From NCBI GenBank assembly GCA_017563185.1, contig JAFXIL010000088.1, positions 1 through 33,413 on the forward strand: a stretch of 33,413 nucleotides of DNA. Reading direction: 5' to 3'. Origin of the DNA: Kiritimatiellia bacterium (GTDB taxonomy: Bacteria > Verrucomicrobiota > Kiritimatiellia > RFP12 > UBA1067). Positions 1 through 10,869 of the stretch are shown piece by piece. The position numbers were made by a program, and so were the translations under genes. Positions within the stretch are counted from its first letter, which is position 1. Each line of letters starts with the position of its first letter. The notes under the pieces were generated by a model. The model had not been told where the DNA came from. It saw only the letters and a program-made list of their open reading frames with translations, and searched no databases.

Positions 1-2
1 AG

Positions 3-3149
<3,147 letters not shown>

Positions 3150-3174
3150 TCCCTCTGCCTGAAAGACGCAGCGC

Positions 3175-4185
3175 ATGAAGAAGCCTCTACGGAACCTGGC
3201 CGTCGGCCACTTCCTCAACGAACCGTTCGTCGAGGCCTGCATCCCGCATGCCGCGCGCATCCGCGAGGTGTTCTTCGCGTGGCCGGGCGTGCTCAGCTGC
3301 CGCCCCGCGCCGGAGTTCACCGACGAGATCCGCGGGCGGATGTTCGCAGACCTCATGTGGTGCCGCGAGAACGGCATCCTGCTGGACGCTCTCTTCAACT
3401 GCAACTGCTATGGCGACAACGCAATCAGTCCCGAGCTTGCGGATTTCGTGGAGGCGACGCTTCGCGACATGAACGGACGAGGTCTCTTCCCCGACATCGT
3501 CACCACCACCTCTCCCTTCATCGCCACGGTGCTGCGCCAGCGCTTCCCCCGGGTGAAGATACGCTGGAGCGTGAATCTGCGCGTGCATGGCACCACGGGC
3601 TTCGAGTGCGTGGAGGAGCTGTTCGACTCGTTCTACGTCTCGCGCGAGGTGCAGCGCGATCCGGCGGCTCTCGCCCATGCGCGCGAATGGGCCGATGCGC
3701 ACGGGAAGGTGATGGGGCTGCAGGCGAACTCGGGCTGCCTGAGGCAGTGTCCGTTCCAGCAGTTCCACGACAATCTGCACGGCCACAACCGCATCCGCCA
3801 GAGCGGGGTGGGCGCGAAGTTCGACTTCAGCGTGTTCCGCTGCCGCACGAACTACGCGCGCAGAAACTGGGAGGACTTCATAAGGGCCACGTGGATACGT
3901 CCCGAAGACATGCCGGCCGTCGAGCGGTACGTGGACGTGGTGAAGCTCGCCACGCGCCGCCACAGATTCCCCGTGAAGGTGCTGAACGCTTATGCGACGT
4001 ACTCCTACGACGGGAATCTGCTTGATCTGATGGATCCGGTGCATTCCGACCTCTTTGCGCCGCACGTCATAGACAACAAGTCGTTCCCCGAGGACTTCGC
4101 CTCGACCGTGGCGGCGTGCCCGCATGCGAACGACTGCCGCCACTGCGGCGGCTGCGCCGCGGTGCTTGAAAGGGTGATGAAATGA
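3175..4185 (+). CDS. Peptidase U32-like Fe-S protein (collagenase-like TIM barrel)
   Basis: A 336-residue protein that reads like the U32 family: an N-terminal barrel part with FADLMWCRENGI and a DIVTTTSPF segment, a central SGCLRQCPFQQFH motif (C188, C192), C223 in FRCRTNY, and the typical IRPEDM...VERYVDVVKLATRR segment. The C-terminus carries C315, C321, C324 and C327 as CPHANDCRHCGGC. In characterised U32 proteins such as UbiU/UbiV, RlhA and TrhP, conserved cysteines hold a 4Fe-4S cluster and the proteins act in O2-independent hydroxylation or RNA modification, so hydrolysis is not assumed. The stop overlaps the start of a SAM methyltransferase by four bases, a sign of coupled translation and perhaps of a two-step modification of one substrate. 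Family assignment is by motif only and the substrate is unknown. Confidence 0.6.
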   Translation: MKKPLRNLAVGHFLNEPFVEACIPHAARIREVFFAWPGVLSCRPAPEFTDEIRGRMFADLMWCRENGILLDALFNCNCYGDNAISPELADFVEATLRDMNGRGLFPDIVTTTSPFIATVLRQRFPRVKIRWSVNLRVHGTTGFECVEELFDSFYVSREVQRDPAALAHAREWADAHGKVMGLQANSGCLRQCPFQQFHDNLHGHNRIRQSGVGAKFDFSVFRCRTNYARRNWEDFIRATWIRPEDMPAVERYVDVVKLATRRHRFPVKVLNAYATYSYDGNLLDLMDPVHSDLFAPHVIDNKSFPEDFASTVAACPHANDCRHCGGCAAVLERVMK

Positions 4186-5195
4186 GTGAAAAGTCCGTTC
4201 CGCAGATAGTGGATCTCGCAAGCGCCTTCTACGGAAGCGCCGTGCTCTTCGCGGCGCTTGATCTGGGCGTTTTCAAGGCGATAGAGGAGGCGGGCGGCTC
4301 GACAGAGCTCTTTCCGCTTGCCGACGAGATGGGCGTTTCGCCGCGCGGGCTAAGGCTGCTTCTGGACGCATGCGTGGCAACGGGGATTCTCGGGAAGGAG
4401 GAGGAGGTCTATTTCAACACCTCGGCCGGCAAGGCCGCCCTTGTGCCCGGCGGCCCGGCGGATCTCTCGAAGGCAATCCGCTACAATCAGGACGTGTATC
4501 CCCTTTGGGGACGACTTGCCGAGCTTGCGAAGACCGGCGAACCAGTGGAGCCGCCGCAGATCCACCTCGGCGACGATCCGGAGCGCACACGTCGGTTTGC
4601 GCTTTCGATGCGCGGCAGGGCGCTTGCGATCGGGCGCGGCGTCGTGCCGATGCTGGACCTTTCGGGCTGTGCGCGTCTCCTAGACCTTGCGGGCGGGCCG
4701 GGCACCTACGCCGAGCTTATCGCGCAGGCGAATCCAGGTCTTTCCGTTGTGACGGTTGACGTGCCCGCCGTGAGCGCGGTCGCGGCGGAGTGCGTGGAGG
4801 CTGCCGGCCTCTCGGACCGCATCGAGTGCCGCGCAGGGGACTACCACACGGACGAATACGAGAGCGCGGCCTATGATGCCGTCACCATATTCGGTGCGCT
4901 GCATCAGGAGTCTCCCGAGCAGATCTGTGACATCCTTGCGCGCGCCAACCGCGCCCTGAAGCCCGGCGGGCGCATCTTCATCCTTGACATGATGACGGAT
5001 CGCACTCACGCCTCGCCCGCCTTCAGCGCGCTTTTCGCCGTGAACATGGCCCTCACCACGCAGAACGGCTGGGTCTTCTCCGACGAGGAGCTCAAGCGCT
5101 GGCTTGTCGAGACCGGCTTCGATCCTGCCGACGCCCATCCAGTGCCTCCGCCCATGCCGCACTGGATCCTCAGCGCCGTCAAGGTTGGTTCCTAG
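4182..5195 (+). CDS. SAM-dependent O-methyltransferase-like protein
   Basis: A 337-residue class I methyltransferase of the plant/bacterial O-methyltransferase type. Residues 1-85 form a winged-helix dimerisation domain (ASAFYGSAVLFAALDLGVF, then LADEMGVSPRGLRLLLDAC). The SAM-binding motif I is LLDLAGGPGTYA from about residue 166, followed by an acidic motif VTVDVP and the post-motif region LKPGGRIFILDMM. Members methylate hydroxyls of small aromatic or polyketide molecules; the substrate here cannot be read from sequence. Its ATG overlaps the TGA of the U32-like gene, so the two are probably translated together and may act on the same compound. No other biosynthetic genes are adjacent. Confidence 0.8.
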   Translation: MSEKSVPQIVDLASAFYGSAVLFAALDLGVFKAIEEAGGSTELFPLADEMGVSPRGLRLLLDACVATGILGKEEEVYFNTSAGKAALVPGGPADLSKAIRYNQDVYPLWGRLAELAKTGEPVEPPQIHLGDDPERTRRFALSMRGRALAIGRGVVPMLDLSGCARLLDLAGGPGTYAELIAQANPGLSVVTVDVPAVSAVAAECVEAAGLSDRIECRAGDYHTDEYESAAYDAVTIFGALHQESPEQICDILARANRALKPGGRIFILDMMTDRTHASPAFSALFAVNMALTTQNGWVFSDEELKRWLVETGFDPADAHPVPPPMPHWILSAVKVGS

Positions 5196-5284
5196 TTCGA
5201 ATTCGCAAAGACGCCTGCGAAACTGAGAGGCTGCAGTTCGACACGAGCGGTATCTGGACGTTGCCCCCATCTCGCCGCAGGGAG

Positions 5285-5305
5285 GGACGGCTTTCCGAGC
5301 CGTCC
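5285..5305. other. Intergenic hairpin after the methyltransferase gene
   Basis: Perfect 8-bp inverted repeat GGACGGCT/AGCCGTCC around TTCCG. No T-run follows, so it is not a canonical intrinsic terminator; it may be an mRNA 3'-end stem or a Rho-type boundary element. A weaker stem (CGCCG/CGGCG) lies just downstream at about 5315-5337. Confidence 0.4.
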
Positions 5306-5362
5306 GCAATGGTGCGCCGTTGATGTTGCGTCGGCGCGTCACCCGGCTTAGTCATTTCCCTG

Positions 5363-5391
5363 TTGCGCGGAGGCGCGGAAAATGGTATCAT
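5363..5391 (+). promoter_or_regulatory. Promoter of the Gfo/Idh oxidoreductase gene
   Basis: TTGCGC at 5363-5368, a 17-bp spacer and TATCAT at 5386-5391, preceded by TGG (extended -10). The expected start is about 5398, giving a ~47-nt leader with AAAAAGGA as ribosome site before the ATG at 5445. The same TTGCGC -35 hexamer and spacing occur at 9447. Confidence 0.6.
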
Positions 5392-5444
5392 TAGCCGTGT
5401 TGATTTTCGCGCTAGGCGCATAAACCACAAAAAGGAACAAACAG

Positions 5445-7031
5445 ATGCAGTTCAATCTGAACAGAAGAGAGTTCGTTGGCGGCGCTGCCGCACTTGCGGC
5501 CGCAGGATGCTGCTGCGCAAAGCCGACCCCCCGCTATGGCGGCACCGGAAAGATCCGCCTCGCCGTCGCGGGCGTGATGGGCAAGGGCTTCAGCGACTGG
5601 ATGCCGATGGTCAAGAGCGGCCTCGCCGAAGTGGTGGCCTTCTTCGACGCCGATGCCAACACTGTCAAGAGCGCCGCGAACAACATCGCGAAAGAGAAGA
5701 AGAAGGGCAAGCTGCCCGCCGACTTCATGGATCCCATGAAGGTGCCGTTCTACCACGACTACCGCAAGATGCTCGACGACGCCAAGAAGCTCAACATCCA
5801 GGCGCTCACCGTCTCCACCTCCGACCACATGCACGCCCCCATCGCCATCCGCGCGATGAAGATGGGCATCCACGTCTATGTGCAGAAGCCCCTCGTGCGC
5901 ACCCTCTGGGAGGCCGAGTACTTCGGCAAGACGGCCAAGGAGTACGGCGTGGTCACCCAGATGGGCAACCAGGGCTCGGGCGGCAACGGCTTCCGCCGCA
6001 ACGTGGAGATCCTCCAGAGCGGCATCCTCGGCGACGTGAAGGAAGTGCACGTGTGGACGAACCGTCCCGTGTGGCCGCAGGGCCTCAACGTCGAGAAGTA
6101 CGTCACCAGCCGCACGACGGGCGACGCGATTCCGAAGTCCCTCAACTGGGACATCTGGCTGGGCATCGCCAAGGAGCGTCCGTTCCTCGACATGTATCCC
6201 GCCGGCACCGACGTCTATGACCCCTGGAAGCTCGGCAAGCACGTGTATCATCCGTTCACCTGGCGCGGCTTCTTCGACTTTGGCGCGGGCGCCTTCGGCG
6301 ACATGGCGTGCCACACGATGAACCTGCCGTTCCGCGGCCTCGAGCTGGGCGCGGTGAAGGACGCCCAGTGCACGATGATCGACAGCGAGAACAAGATCGC
6401 CTATCCTCTCAAGTCCATCGTGAAGCTCACCTACGCCGAGCGCGAGTCCAAGGTGCGCAAGGGCGTCAAGCTGCCCGCCGTGACCCTATACTGGTACGAC
6501 GGCCAGGAGAAGCCCAGCGCCGACCTCATGCCGCAGGTGATCGCCAAGGACGGCAAGGTGCCCAACACCGGCTGCCTCGTGATCGGCACGAACGGCATCC
6601 TCTGCTCCACCAACGACTACGGCCAGGACGCCTTCATCGCCCTCAAGGGCGAGAAGGTCGTGCAGAACACCAAGGACCATCCCGCGTGCAAGGCCCTCAA
6701 GGCCGTGCGCCCGATTCCGCTCTGCAAGGGCGTGGCCGCCGCTGGCGGAATGGACAAGAGCTCCGGCGCCGCCGCACTCTCGGCCGACGGCCACTACGTC
6801 GAGTTCCTCACCGCGATCCTTGGCACCAGCGCCAAGTTCGAGGAGACGAACTCCCGCTGCTACTCCGACGTTGACTACTCCATCCCGATGATGGAGGCGA
6901 TTCTCGTGGGCACCGTGGCGCAGCGCCTGCCCAACCAGCTGCTCAAGTGGTGCACCAAGAAGCAGCAGTTCGACAACGAGAAGGCCAACTCGTTCATCAA
7001 GCCCTACATCCGCAGGGGCTTCGAGTTCTAA
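5445..7031 (+). CDS. Tat-exported Gfo/Idh/MocA family oxidoreductase
   Basis: A 528-residue NAD(P)-dependent sugar dehydrogenase-like protein. The N-terminus NRREFVGGAAALAAAG is a twin-arginine signal and is followed by CCC, so lipid attachment at a cysteine is possible. The Rossmann fold starts at about residue 38 (IRLAVAGVMGKG), and VQKP near residue 147 replaces the family's usual EKP motif. The following residues HVWTNRPVWPQG resemble the large periplasmic Gfo/Idh paralogues found in Planctomycetes and Kiritimatiellota. Family members oxidise or epimerise sugars or process glycosides; the substrate is not known here. The gene stands alone, with its own promoter and a strong terminator, and its length agrees with these extended paralogues rather than the ~350-residue cytoplasmic enzymes. 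Confidence 0.88.
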   Translation: MQFNLNRREFVGGAAALAAAGCCCAKPTPRYGGTGKIRLAVAGVMGKGFSDWMPMVKSGLAEVVAFFDADANTVKSAANNIAKEKKKGKLPADFMDPMKVPFYHDYRKMLDDAKKLNIQALTVSTSDHMHAPIAIRAMKMGIHVYVQKPLVRTLWEAEYFGKTAKEYGVVTQMGNQGSGGNGFRRNVEILQSGILGDVKEVHVWTNRPVWPQGLNVEKYVTSRTTGDAIPKSLNWDIWLGIAKERPFLDMYPAGTDVYDPWKLGKHVYHPFTWRGFFDFGAGAFGDMACHTMNLPFRGLELGAVKDAQCTMIDSENKIAYPLKSIVKLTYAERESKVRKGVKLPAVTLYWYDGQEKPSADLMPQVIAKDGKVPNTGCLVIGTNGILCSTNDYGQDAFIALKGEKVVQNTKDHPACKALKAVRPIPLCKGVAAAGGMDKSSGAAALSADGHYVEFLTAILGTSAKFEETNSRCYSDVDYSIPMMEAILVGTVAQRLPNQLLKWCTKKQQFDNEKANSFIKPYIRRGFEF

Positions 7032-7059
7032 CGAGAAGCGTCCAAACGCTGCTAAAGGG

Positions 7060-7090
7060 GACCGCGGCGCCACGCCGCGGTCTTCTTTTT
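7060..7090 (+). terminator. Intrinsic terminator after the Gfo/Idh gene
   Basis: Perfect 10-bp stem GACCGCGGCG/CGCCGCGGTC with a 3-base loop, followed directly by TTCTTTTT. dnaG begins only 22 bases after it, leaving little room for a dnaG promoter. Confidence 0.88.
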
Positions 7091-7111
7091 GGCGCATCCC
7101 GCCGAACATAA

Positions 7112-9028
7112 ATGCCGGGCTTCATCCCAGAGTCAACGCTCGCCGAGATCAAGGCGCGAATCGACCTGCCAGATCTCGTGCGGTCGTATGGAATCGACCT
7201 GCGACGAGCAGGCGCCGACTTCAGCGTGTGCTGTCCCTTCCACCACGAGAAGACGCCGAGCTGCATCGTCCATCCGGACTACTTCCACTGCTTCGGATGC
7301 GGCGAGAGCGGCGACGCCTTCAAGTTCGTGATGAAGATGGAGGGCCTGAGCTTCGCCGACGCGGCCGAGAAGCTCGCGAAGCAGTGCGGCGTCGAGATCA
7401 AGGTGCAGGCCGACGACCCCGAGGCGCGGCGCGCGGCGCACCTTCGCGCTCGACTGCTCGAGCTGCACGCCGAGCTTTCGGCATTCTTCTGCCGCTGCCT
7501 GAAGAGCGCGCCCGAGGCGAAGTGCGCACGCGAGTACATGGCGAAGCGGAACCTCTCGGACGAAATCGCCGAGCGCTTCGCGATCGGCTACGCCCCGCTA
7601 TCCGTCGCCGCGATCCAGAAGTGGGCGCTGAAGTACGGCTACTCCGACGAGGAGATGTTCGCAGCCGGCGTGCTGCGCAAGGGCAGGTACGACAACTCGC
7701 CCCCGTTCTACGGATTCGGCGGCCGCCTCATGTTCACCATCTGCGACCGCTCCGGCCGCCCGATAGCGTTCTCGGGCCGCATCCTCACGAACGACAAGAC
7801 GAAGGCCAAGTACTACAATTCGCCCGAGACCGAGATATTCAAGAAGTCGCGCGTCCTATTCGCCCTCGACAAGGCGGCGCGCGGCATACTCCACGCCCCG
7901 CAACGCGAGGCCATAGTGTGCGAAGGGCAGATAGACGTGATCCGCTGCCACGCATGCGGCTTCAACACCGCCGTCGCGAGCCAGGGAACGGCCTTCGGCG
8001 TGGAGCACGTGCAGCTTCTCAAGAAGTTCGCCGACTCCGTGGTGCTCGTGTTCGATGCCGACGCAGCCGGGCAGAAGGCCGCCATAAAGGTGGGCGGCGA
8101 GTTCCTTGCGGTTGAGATGCCGGTGCGCGTGGCAACGCTGCCGGCGGGCGAAGACCCCGATTCGCTTCTCCGCACGAAGGGACCAGACGCCTTCCGCGAA
8201 TGCCTCGGCAAGGCGGAGTCCATAACGAGCTTCCAGATACGCGCGCTGCGCGCGCAGGAGCCGAATCCCGACTCCATCGACGCGATGGCGCGCGTGAGCC
8301 GCGCGGCGCTTGGAACCATCGTGAAGTGCCCATCAGCCGTCATGCGCGCCGCGCTCCTTGCCGAGGCCGCGCAGATGCTTGGCGTGCCGCAGGCCGCGCT
8401 CGAGGAGGACTACGAGAAGGCGAAGGCGGCCGCCGCCCGCCGTGCGCCGAGCGCCGCCTCGGCGGCGCCGCAGAGCGCAGACAAGGCGCAGCAGACTGAG
8501 CGCAAGGACGACGACTTTCTGGATCCGGCGCGTGCGCCCGAAGCGGCGCCGCCTCCTGCCGAGGCTCCCCTGCCGCCGGCCGAACACGCCCTCTGCGAGC
8601 TCCTCTTCGCCTACGAGGGCGATGCGCAGATCGCCGAGCTGACGGCCGCGCATCTGCCGGACCCCGTTCTCGCGCACGAGTTCACGCGCTGGTTCACGGC
8701 GGCGTGGCGCGCGAGGGAGGGCGGCGAGGCGAACGCGTTCTCGGCGCTGCGCTCCGAGCTGCCCGCCACGCAGTGCGCGTGGCTTGACGCGATCATGCTT
8801 GGAAGGGCGCCCACGGAGCTTTCCGAGCTTTCGCCAGCCGAGATGATGTGCCAGCTGCTCCGCCGCTTGTGGGCGGACGCGCTGCGGCGCGTGCAGGGCC
8901 GCCTGCCGGCGGCGTCCACTCCCGAGAACGACGCGCGCCGGCTGATGTACTCCACGCAGATACGCTGCATCGAGCGCGACCCATGGGAGCGCGCCGTCAA
9001 ACTCCTGAACGCCATAATGCTGACATGA
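7112..9028 (+). CDS. dnaG: DNA primase
   Basis: A 638-residue primase that lays RNA primers at the replication fork. The N-terminal CHC2-type zinc ribbon is seen in CCPFHHEKTPSC...HCFGCGESGDAF (residues ~37-70). The core runs through RFAIGYAP and GGRLMFTICDRSGRPIAFSGR. The TOPRIM site has EGQID near residue 271 and DADAAG near 315, the metal-binding acidic residues. A low-complexity Ala/Pro linker (about residues 440-490) precedes a divergent helicase-binding C-terminal part. The ATG is preceded by no good Shine-Dalgarno site. The TGA overlaps the next start as ATGA, so the DUF192 gene is translationally coupled. rpoD, a frequent neighbour, is absent. Confidence 0.96.
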   Translation: MPGFIPESTLAEIKARIDLPDLVRSYGIDLRRAGADFSVCCPFHHEKTPSCIVHPDYFHCFGCGESGDAFKFVMKMEGLSFADAAEKLAKQCGVEIKVQADDPEARRAAHLRARLLELHAELSAFFCRCLKSAPEAKCAREYMAKRNLSDEIAERFAIGYAPLSVAAIQKWALKYGYSDEEMFAAGVLRKGRYDNSPPFYGFGGRLMFTICDRSGRPIAFSGRILTNDKTKAKYYNSPETEIFKKSRVLFALDKAARGILHAPQREAIVCEGQIDVIRCHACGFNTAVASQGTAFGVEHVQLLKKFADSVVLVFDADAAGQKAAIKVGGEFLAVEMPVRVATLPAGEDPDSLLRTKGPDAFRECLGKAESITSFQIRALRAQEPNPDSIDAMARVSRAALGTIVKCPSAVMRAALLAEAAQMLGVPQAALEEDYEKAKAAAARRAPSAASAAPQSADKAQQTERKDDDFLDPARAPEAAPPPAEAPLPPAEHALCELLFAYEGDAQIAELTAAHLPDPVLAHEFTRWFTAAWRAREGGEANAFSALRSELPATQCAWLDAIMLGRAPTELSELSPAEMMCQLLRRLWADALRRVQGRLPAASTPENDARRLMYSTQIRCIERDPWERAVKLLNAIMLT

Positions 9029-9327
9029 CGATGGATAGAGTTCTGATATGCGGCGTGCGCGCCGAGGTGGCACGCACGTTCTTCCAGAGGCTGCGCGGCC
9101 TGATCGGACGGCGATCGCTGCCGCCCGGGGAGGGAATGCTCATTCTGAAGTGCAACGCGATACACACGTTCTTCATGCGATTCGCGATAGACGCCACGTT
9201 CCTGGACCGCGACGGCCGCGTGGTGAAGACCGTGCGCAACATCAGGCCGTGGCATCCGTTCGTATGGGGCGGATGGCGTGCCGTGAAGGTGCTGGAGACT
9301 GCCGCAGAATGTGTGAGAGATCATTAG
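9025..9327 (+). CDS. DUF192 family protein
   Basis: A 100-residue protein recognised by RLRGLIGRRSLPPGEGMLI, the CNAIHTFFMRFAIDATFLD core and the closing WHPFVWGGWRAVKVLE, which match the DUF192 (COG1430) pattern. The family is a small beta-rich domain of unknown function. Many members are exported, but this one has no signal peptide. The start at 9025 is chosen because it overlaps the dnaG stop (ATGA); a second ATG at 9031 would shorten it by two residues. Confidence 0.82.
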   Translation: MTMDRVLICGVRAEVARTFFQRLRGLIGRRSLPPGEGMLILKCNAIHTFFMRFAIDATFLDRDGRVVKTVRNIRPWHPFVWGGWRAVKVLETAAECVRDH

Positions 9328-9334
9328 AAAGACA

Positions 9335-9517
9335 GTGAATAAAACCATGTTTTTTGTCTTGGCCGCCGTGGCGCTTGTCCACGCCGCCGCCAGAGGCCAG
9401 AACCTCGGAACACTGGGAGCGGACATCCTGCCCGTTCGCTTTGGTATTGCGCAAACAACAATGATAATGTATAATATCGTGCGTCATGACAATTTCAGAT
9501 GTAGCAAAGATCCTTGA
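9335..9517 (+). CDS. Doubtful small ORF with signal-like N-terminus
   Basis: A 60-codon frame from GTG. The first ~20 residues (MFFVLAAVALVHAAARGQ) look like a signal peptide, but the rest has no recognisable domain. The frame runs through the promoter at 9447-9475 and 31 bases into the next gene. It may be the remnant of an exported protein or chance. No ribosome site is evident. Confidence 0.2.
   Translation: MNKTMFFVLAAVALVHAAARGQNLGTLGADILPVRFGIAQTTMIMYNIVRHDNFRCSKDP
9447..9475 (+). promoter_or_regulatory. Promoter of the DRTGG-CBS/HATPase-murD-LysM-ftsW cluster
   Basis: TTGCGC at 9447-9452, a 17-bp spacer and a perfect TATAAT at 9470-9475. Transcription should begin near 9482, only 3-4 bases before the ATG at 9486, so the mRNA is expected to be essentially leaderless; no Shine-Dalgarno site lies between. 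It sits in a distinctly AT-rich patch. Confidence 0.75.
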
Positions 9518-9833
9518 GGGCTCTCTTGTGGTGGGCGACGCGATGGCGTCTCGCGCCGTGGGGGCTGTTGTCGCAAGCGACTTGATGAGCGACGTGCTGC
9601 TCGTGGACGCAGACGACATCCTGCTCCTGACGTCGCTCGCGTCGGATCAGGCGATACGCACGGCCCACATCGTGGGCGCGATGGGCGTTGTGGTGCACGA
9701 CTCGAAGCCCCTTCCCTCGACGATGAGCCAGGTGGCGGGACAGCTGAAGATCCCGCTTGTGTCGTCGCCGCTTTCGAAGTACGAGAGCTGCGTGCGCCTG
9801 CATGCGGCTCTCGAGGCGGAGAAGTCCGCGTAG
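9486..9833 (+). CDS. DRTGG domain protein
   Basis: A 115-residue protein made of one DRTGG domain. Visible landmarks are the N-terminal ISDVAKILEGSLVVG, the VASDLMSDVLL segment and the C-terminal KIPLVSSPLSKYESCVRLHAAL. In Clostridia and Thermotogae, stand-alone DRTGG proteins are found beside a HATPase protein of the anti-sigma/RsbW type, often within [FeFe]-hydrogenase clusters. Here the next gene, 11 bases on, is such a HATPase, so the pairing is kept without a hydrogenase. Biochemical function is unknown; a sensory or ligand-binding role is inferred from partners. It is the first gene behind the promoter at 9447. Confidence 0.7.
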   Translation: MTISDVAKILEGSLVVGDAMASRAVGAVVASDLMSDVLLVDADDILLLTSLASDQAIRTAHIVGAMGVVVHDSKPLPSTMSQVAGQLKIPLVSSPLSKYESCVRLHAALEAEKSA

Positions 9834-9844
9834 GAAAACGCGCG

Positions 9845-10858
9845 ATGGCCGAGGTCCACAAGCCCGTAATACTGCCCCCGCCCCATGCGAGCGACGACGA
9901 GATCATTGCCCGCCATCCGCCGATTCCGCGCGTGGCGACGGACGAGGACTCTCCGCTCGTCATAATGGAGCTTCTCCAGCGCATCAAGATACGCGACGTG
10001 ATGCGCACCGACGTGGTGGTGCTGTCGCGGCGCGACACGATGCGCCGCGCGCAGGATCTGATGCGCCGCAACAGAATCAGCGGAATACCGATAGCGGAGG
10101 GCGGGAGGCTGTACGGGATAGTGTCCGTGGAGGACATCATCCAGGCGCTCTCCGGCGGCTGGATCGACGATGTGATAGTGAAGCACATGTCGAACCACCT
10201 CATCGTGCTCGAGGCCGACATGCCGCTCGCCTTCGCGCTCAAGTACTTCGAGAACTACAACTACGGCCGCTTCCCCGTGCTCAACAAGGAGCATCGCCTC
10301 GTCGGGCTCATCAGCCAACGCGACGTCACGCGCACGCTTCTCTACGAGCTGACGCTTGAGATCAACAAGCTCGAGAAGAAGGCGATGCAGAACTCGCAGG
10401 CGGAGGCCTCGGGCAACAGCCAGGCGGCGTATCTGCTGCGCGAGTGGTCCGTGCTGCACAACGACCTCGAGAACGCGGGCAAGGCCGCGAACGACATCAA
10501 GGCGATACTGCGCGAACACAATGTGGACCGCCGTCTCACGCGCCGCATAGCGGTGGCCGCGTACGAGCTCGAGATAAACATCTGCATCCACTCGCACGGC
10601 GGCAACCTCACGTTCATGATCGCGGACGACAAGGCGACGGTGATCGCGAAGGACACGGGGCCGGGCATTCCCGACGTCGTGTGGGCCTGCAAGGACGGCA
10701 CCTCCACCGCGAACGACTGGATACGCTCGCTCGGCTTCGGCGCGGGCATGGGCCTTGCGAACTCGAAGCGCGTCTCGGACCGCTTCGACATCAAGAGCGT
10801 GATGGGCAAGGGCACCACCGTCACGTGCTCGTTCAACCTCAAGCCCGGCGGGGCGTAG
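9845..10858 (+). CDS. CBS-pair protein with RsbW-like HATPase domain
   Basis: A 337-residue regulator. Residues ~45-165 are two CBS repeats (IKIRDVMRTDVVVLSRRDTMR, then VGLISQRDVTRTLL), which usually bind adenine nucleotides. A short coiled segment follows (LEINKLEKKAMQ). Residues ~195-335 are a GHKL ATPase domain with an N-box of anti-sigma type (AVAAYELEINICIHSHGG), a G1 box DTGPGIPD and a G2 box GFGAGMGL. No histidine phosphoacceptor domain is visible, so a serine-kinase or anti-sigma-like switch is more likely than a histidine kinase. The ATPase half closely resembles the anti-sigma-like protein that accompanies DRTGG proteins near [FeFe] hydrogenases; the added CBS pair suggests energy-charge sensing. 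murD starts 11 bases after the stop. Confidence 0.75.
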   Translation: MAEVHKPVILPPPHASDDEIIARHPPIPRVATDEDSPLVIMELLQRIKIRDVMRTDVVVLSRRDTMRRAQDLMRRNRISGIPIAEGGRLYGIVSVEDIIQALSGGWIDDVIVKHMSNHLIVLEADMPLAFALKYFENYNYGRFPVLNKEHRLVGLISQRDVTRTLLYELTLEINKLEKKAMQNSQAEASGNSQAAYLLREWSVLHNDLENAGKAANDIKAILREHNVDRRLTRRIAVAAYELEINICIHSHGGNLTFMIADDKATVIAKDTGPGIPDVVWACKDGTSTANDWIRSLGFGAGMGLANSKRVSDRFDIKSVMGKGTTVTCSFNLKPGGA

Positions 10859-10869
10859 GAACTGGCGGC

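Noticed and set aside
10444-10869. N-terminal extension of murD in the same open frame
   Set aside because: Overlaps the CBS-HATPase gene in another frame and is Arg/His-rich; the ATG at 10870 fits the family start.
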